In this document: piece after piece, positions 63,398 to 64,000 of the stretch
Layout of the letters: every line of letters begins with the position of its first letter
Position numbering within the stretch: the stretch's first letter is position 1
NCBI GenBank assembly: GCA_050742455.1
Contig: JBOGIG010000076.1
Location: forward strand, 1 to 64,000
DNA: 64,000 nucleotides
Source: JBOGIG01 sp050742455
GTDB lineage: Bacteria; Actinomycetota; Acidimicrobiia; Acidimicrobiales; JBOGIG01
Direction of reading: 5' to 3'
Notes under the pieces: generated by a model
What the model saw: the letters and a program-made list of their open reading frames with translations, nothing else
Databases searched by the model: none
Told to the model about the DNA's origin: nothing
Program-made: the position numbers and the translations under genes

Positions 63398-64000
63398 ATG
63401 GCCGACAAGGCTTGGGTAATGAGGACCTACTCGGGCCATTCCACGGCTCGGGCCTCCAATGCCCTCTATCGCACCAACCTGGCCAAGGGTCAGACCGGGC
63501 TCAGCGTGGCCTTCGACCTACCCACCCAGATCGGCTATGACCCCGACTCCCCCGAAGCCGGAGGCGAGGTGGGAAAAGTTGGGGTCCCGGTGGCTCATCT
63601 GGGCCATATGGGCCAGCTCATGGACGGGATCCCGCTCGATGAGATGAACACCTCGATGACCATCAATGCCACGGCGGCGTGGTTGTTGGCCCTCTACATA
63701 GCCCACGCCGAAAGTGTGGGGGTGGACGCCTCGGCTCTGGCCGGAACCACGCAGAACGACATAGTCAAGGAGTACCTGTCGAGGGGTACCTTCATTTTCC
63801 CGCCCGAACCGAGCCGGCGCCTCATAAGCGACATGGTGGCCTACACGGTTCACCACGTTCCCAAGTGGAACCCCATCAATGTATGCAGCTACCACCTCCA
63901 AGAGGCCGGAGCAACCCCTACCCAGGAGGTGGCCTACGCCTTGGCCACGGCCATCGGTGTCTTAGATGCCGTGGCCGAGTCGGGCCAGGTGGCCCCACAA
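63398..64000 (+). CDS. Acyl-CoA mutase large subunit, MeaA/ethylmalonyl-CoA mutase-like, 5' part
   Basis: The gene starts at ATG 63398 after CGGGAGGG and runs off the right edge; 201 residues are visible. MADKAWVMRTYSGHSTARAS, LAKGQTGLSVAFDLPTQIGY and VGHLGHM-like segments (here VPVAHLGHMGQLMDGIPLDE) are as in the B12-dependent MeaA/ethylmalonyl-CoA mutase group. MNTSMTINATAAWLLALYIA and TQNDIVKEYLSRGTFIFPPE are shared by all methylmalonyl-CoA mutase relatives. The B12-binding domain, if present, is outside the window. The neighbouring hydroxybutyryl-CoA dehydrogenase supports ethylmalonyl-CoA metabolism. Confidence 0.88.
   Translation, partial: MADKAWVMRTYSGHSTARASNALYRTNLAKGQTGLSVAFDLPTQIGYDPDSPEAGGEVGKVGVPVAHLGHMGQLMDGIPLDEMNTSMTINATAAWLLALYIAHAESVGVDASALAGTTQNDIVKEYLSRGTFIFPPEPSRRLISDMVAYTVHHVPKWNPINVCSYHLQEAGATPTQEVAYALATAIGVLDAVAESGQVAPQ

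Overview
The window is a high-GC, gene-dense stretch of an actinobacterial chromosome. Its actinobacterial markers are a WhiB protein, GlnE with a GlnR-like regulator, a class E sortase, the DprE1/DprE2 decaprenylphosphoryl-arabinose pathway and ArsA-type ATPase pairs. A secreted protein with C-terminal repeats of the GGYWLVASDGGIFSFGDA type points to class Acidimicrobiia or a close relative; this placement is inference. The right-hand edge holds the start of an acyl-CoA mutase, and the left edge cuts an RsbW-like anti-sigma kinase.

Layout. 1-5 kb: anti-sigma kinase fragment, then a minus-strand LPFTG surface protein / sortase / fibronectin-III operon. 5-6 kb: a selenocysteine tRNA (UCA anticodon, long variable arm) lying 2 bp from the stop codon of a primary-type sigma factor. 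6-11.5 kb: a three-gene operon with a DUF455-like ferritin-fold protein, a drug/metabolite exporter, and glutamine-dependent NAD synthetase. 11.5-19.4 kb: a nitrogen cluster (glnE, a diguanylate cyclase, glnA, divergent glnA2, GlnR-like regulator) with a well-spaced candidate GlnR operator between glnA and glnA2. 19-30 kb: operon erpA / shrunken xanthine-dehydrogenase fusion / ridA / MurG paralogue, an Mrp ATPase, a secreted repeat protein, a histidine kinase lacking its phospho-histidine, MBL and Nudix hydrolases, and a protease-like protein lacking its catalytic His and Ser.

31-41.5 kb: bifunctional PBP, selA and selB, a membrane thioredoxin-like protein with VKOR, WhiB, two ArsA-type ATPases, an STAS protein and a receiver protein. 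Together with RidA, MBL, Nudix and the protease-like gene this recalls the Mycobacterium tuberculosis Rv3671c-Rv3682 neighbourhood, with selAB and the disulfide genes lying inside it. 41.6-46.4 kb: a decayed accessory region directly downstream of tRNA-Pro(CGG), with two aminoglycoside-phosphotransferase-like kinases, an RHH/PIN toxin-antitoxin pair, an orphan antitoxin, and four gene remnants. 46.5-64 kb: VOC, ABM-like and lipase genes, the NAGPA-ubiA-dprE1-dprE2 operon, pirin, a serine hydrolase, YdeI-asd, a family 4 uracil-DNA glycosylase, lysC, an intact HtrA lipoprotein, two tandem cyclophilins, an S51 peptidase-like protein, a hydroxyacyl-CoA dehydrogenase and the mutase.

A sequence-level theme is the many short in-place tandem duplications (15-35 bp). 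They sit at gene ends, at gene starts and in linkers; one of 19 bp has broken a methyltransferase gene, and one has made four copies of the selB start region. No CRISPR array, insertion sequence, integrase, rRNA or obvious selenoprotein gene was found in the window.
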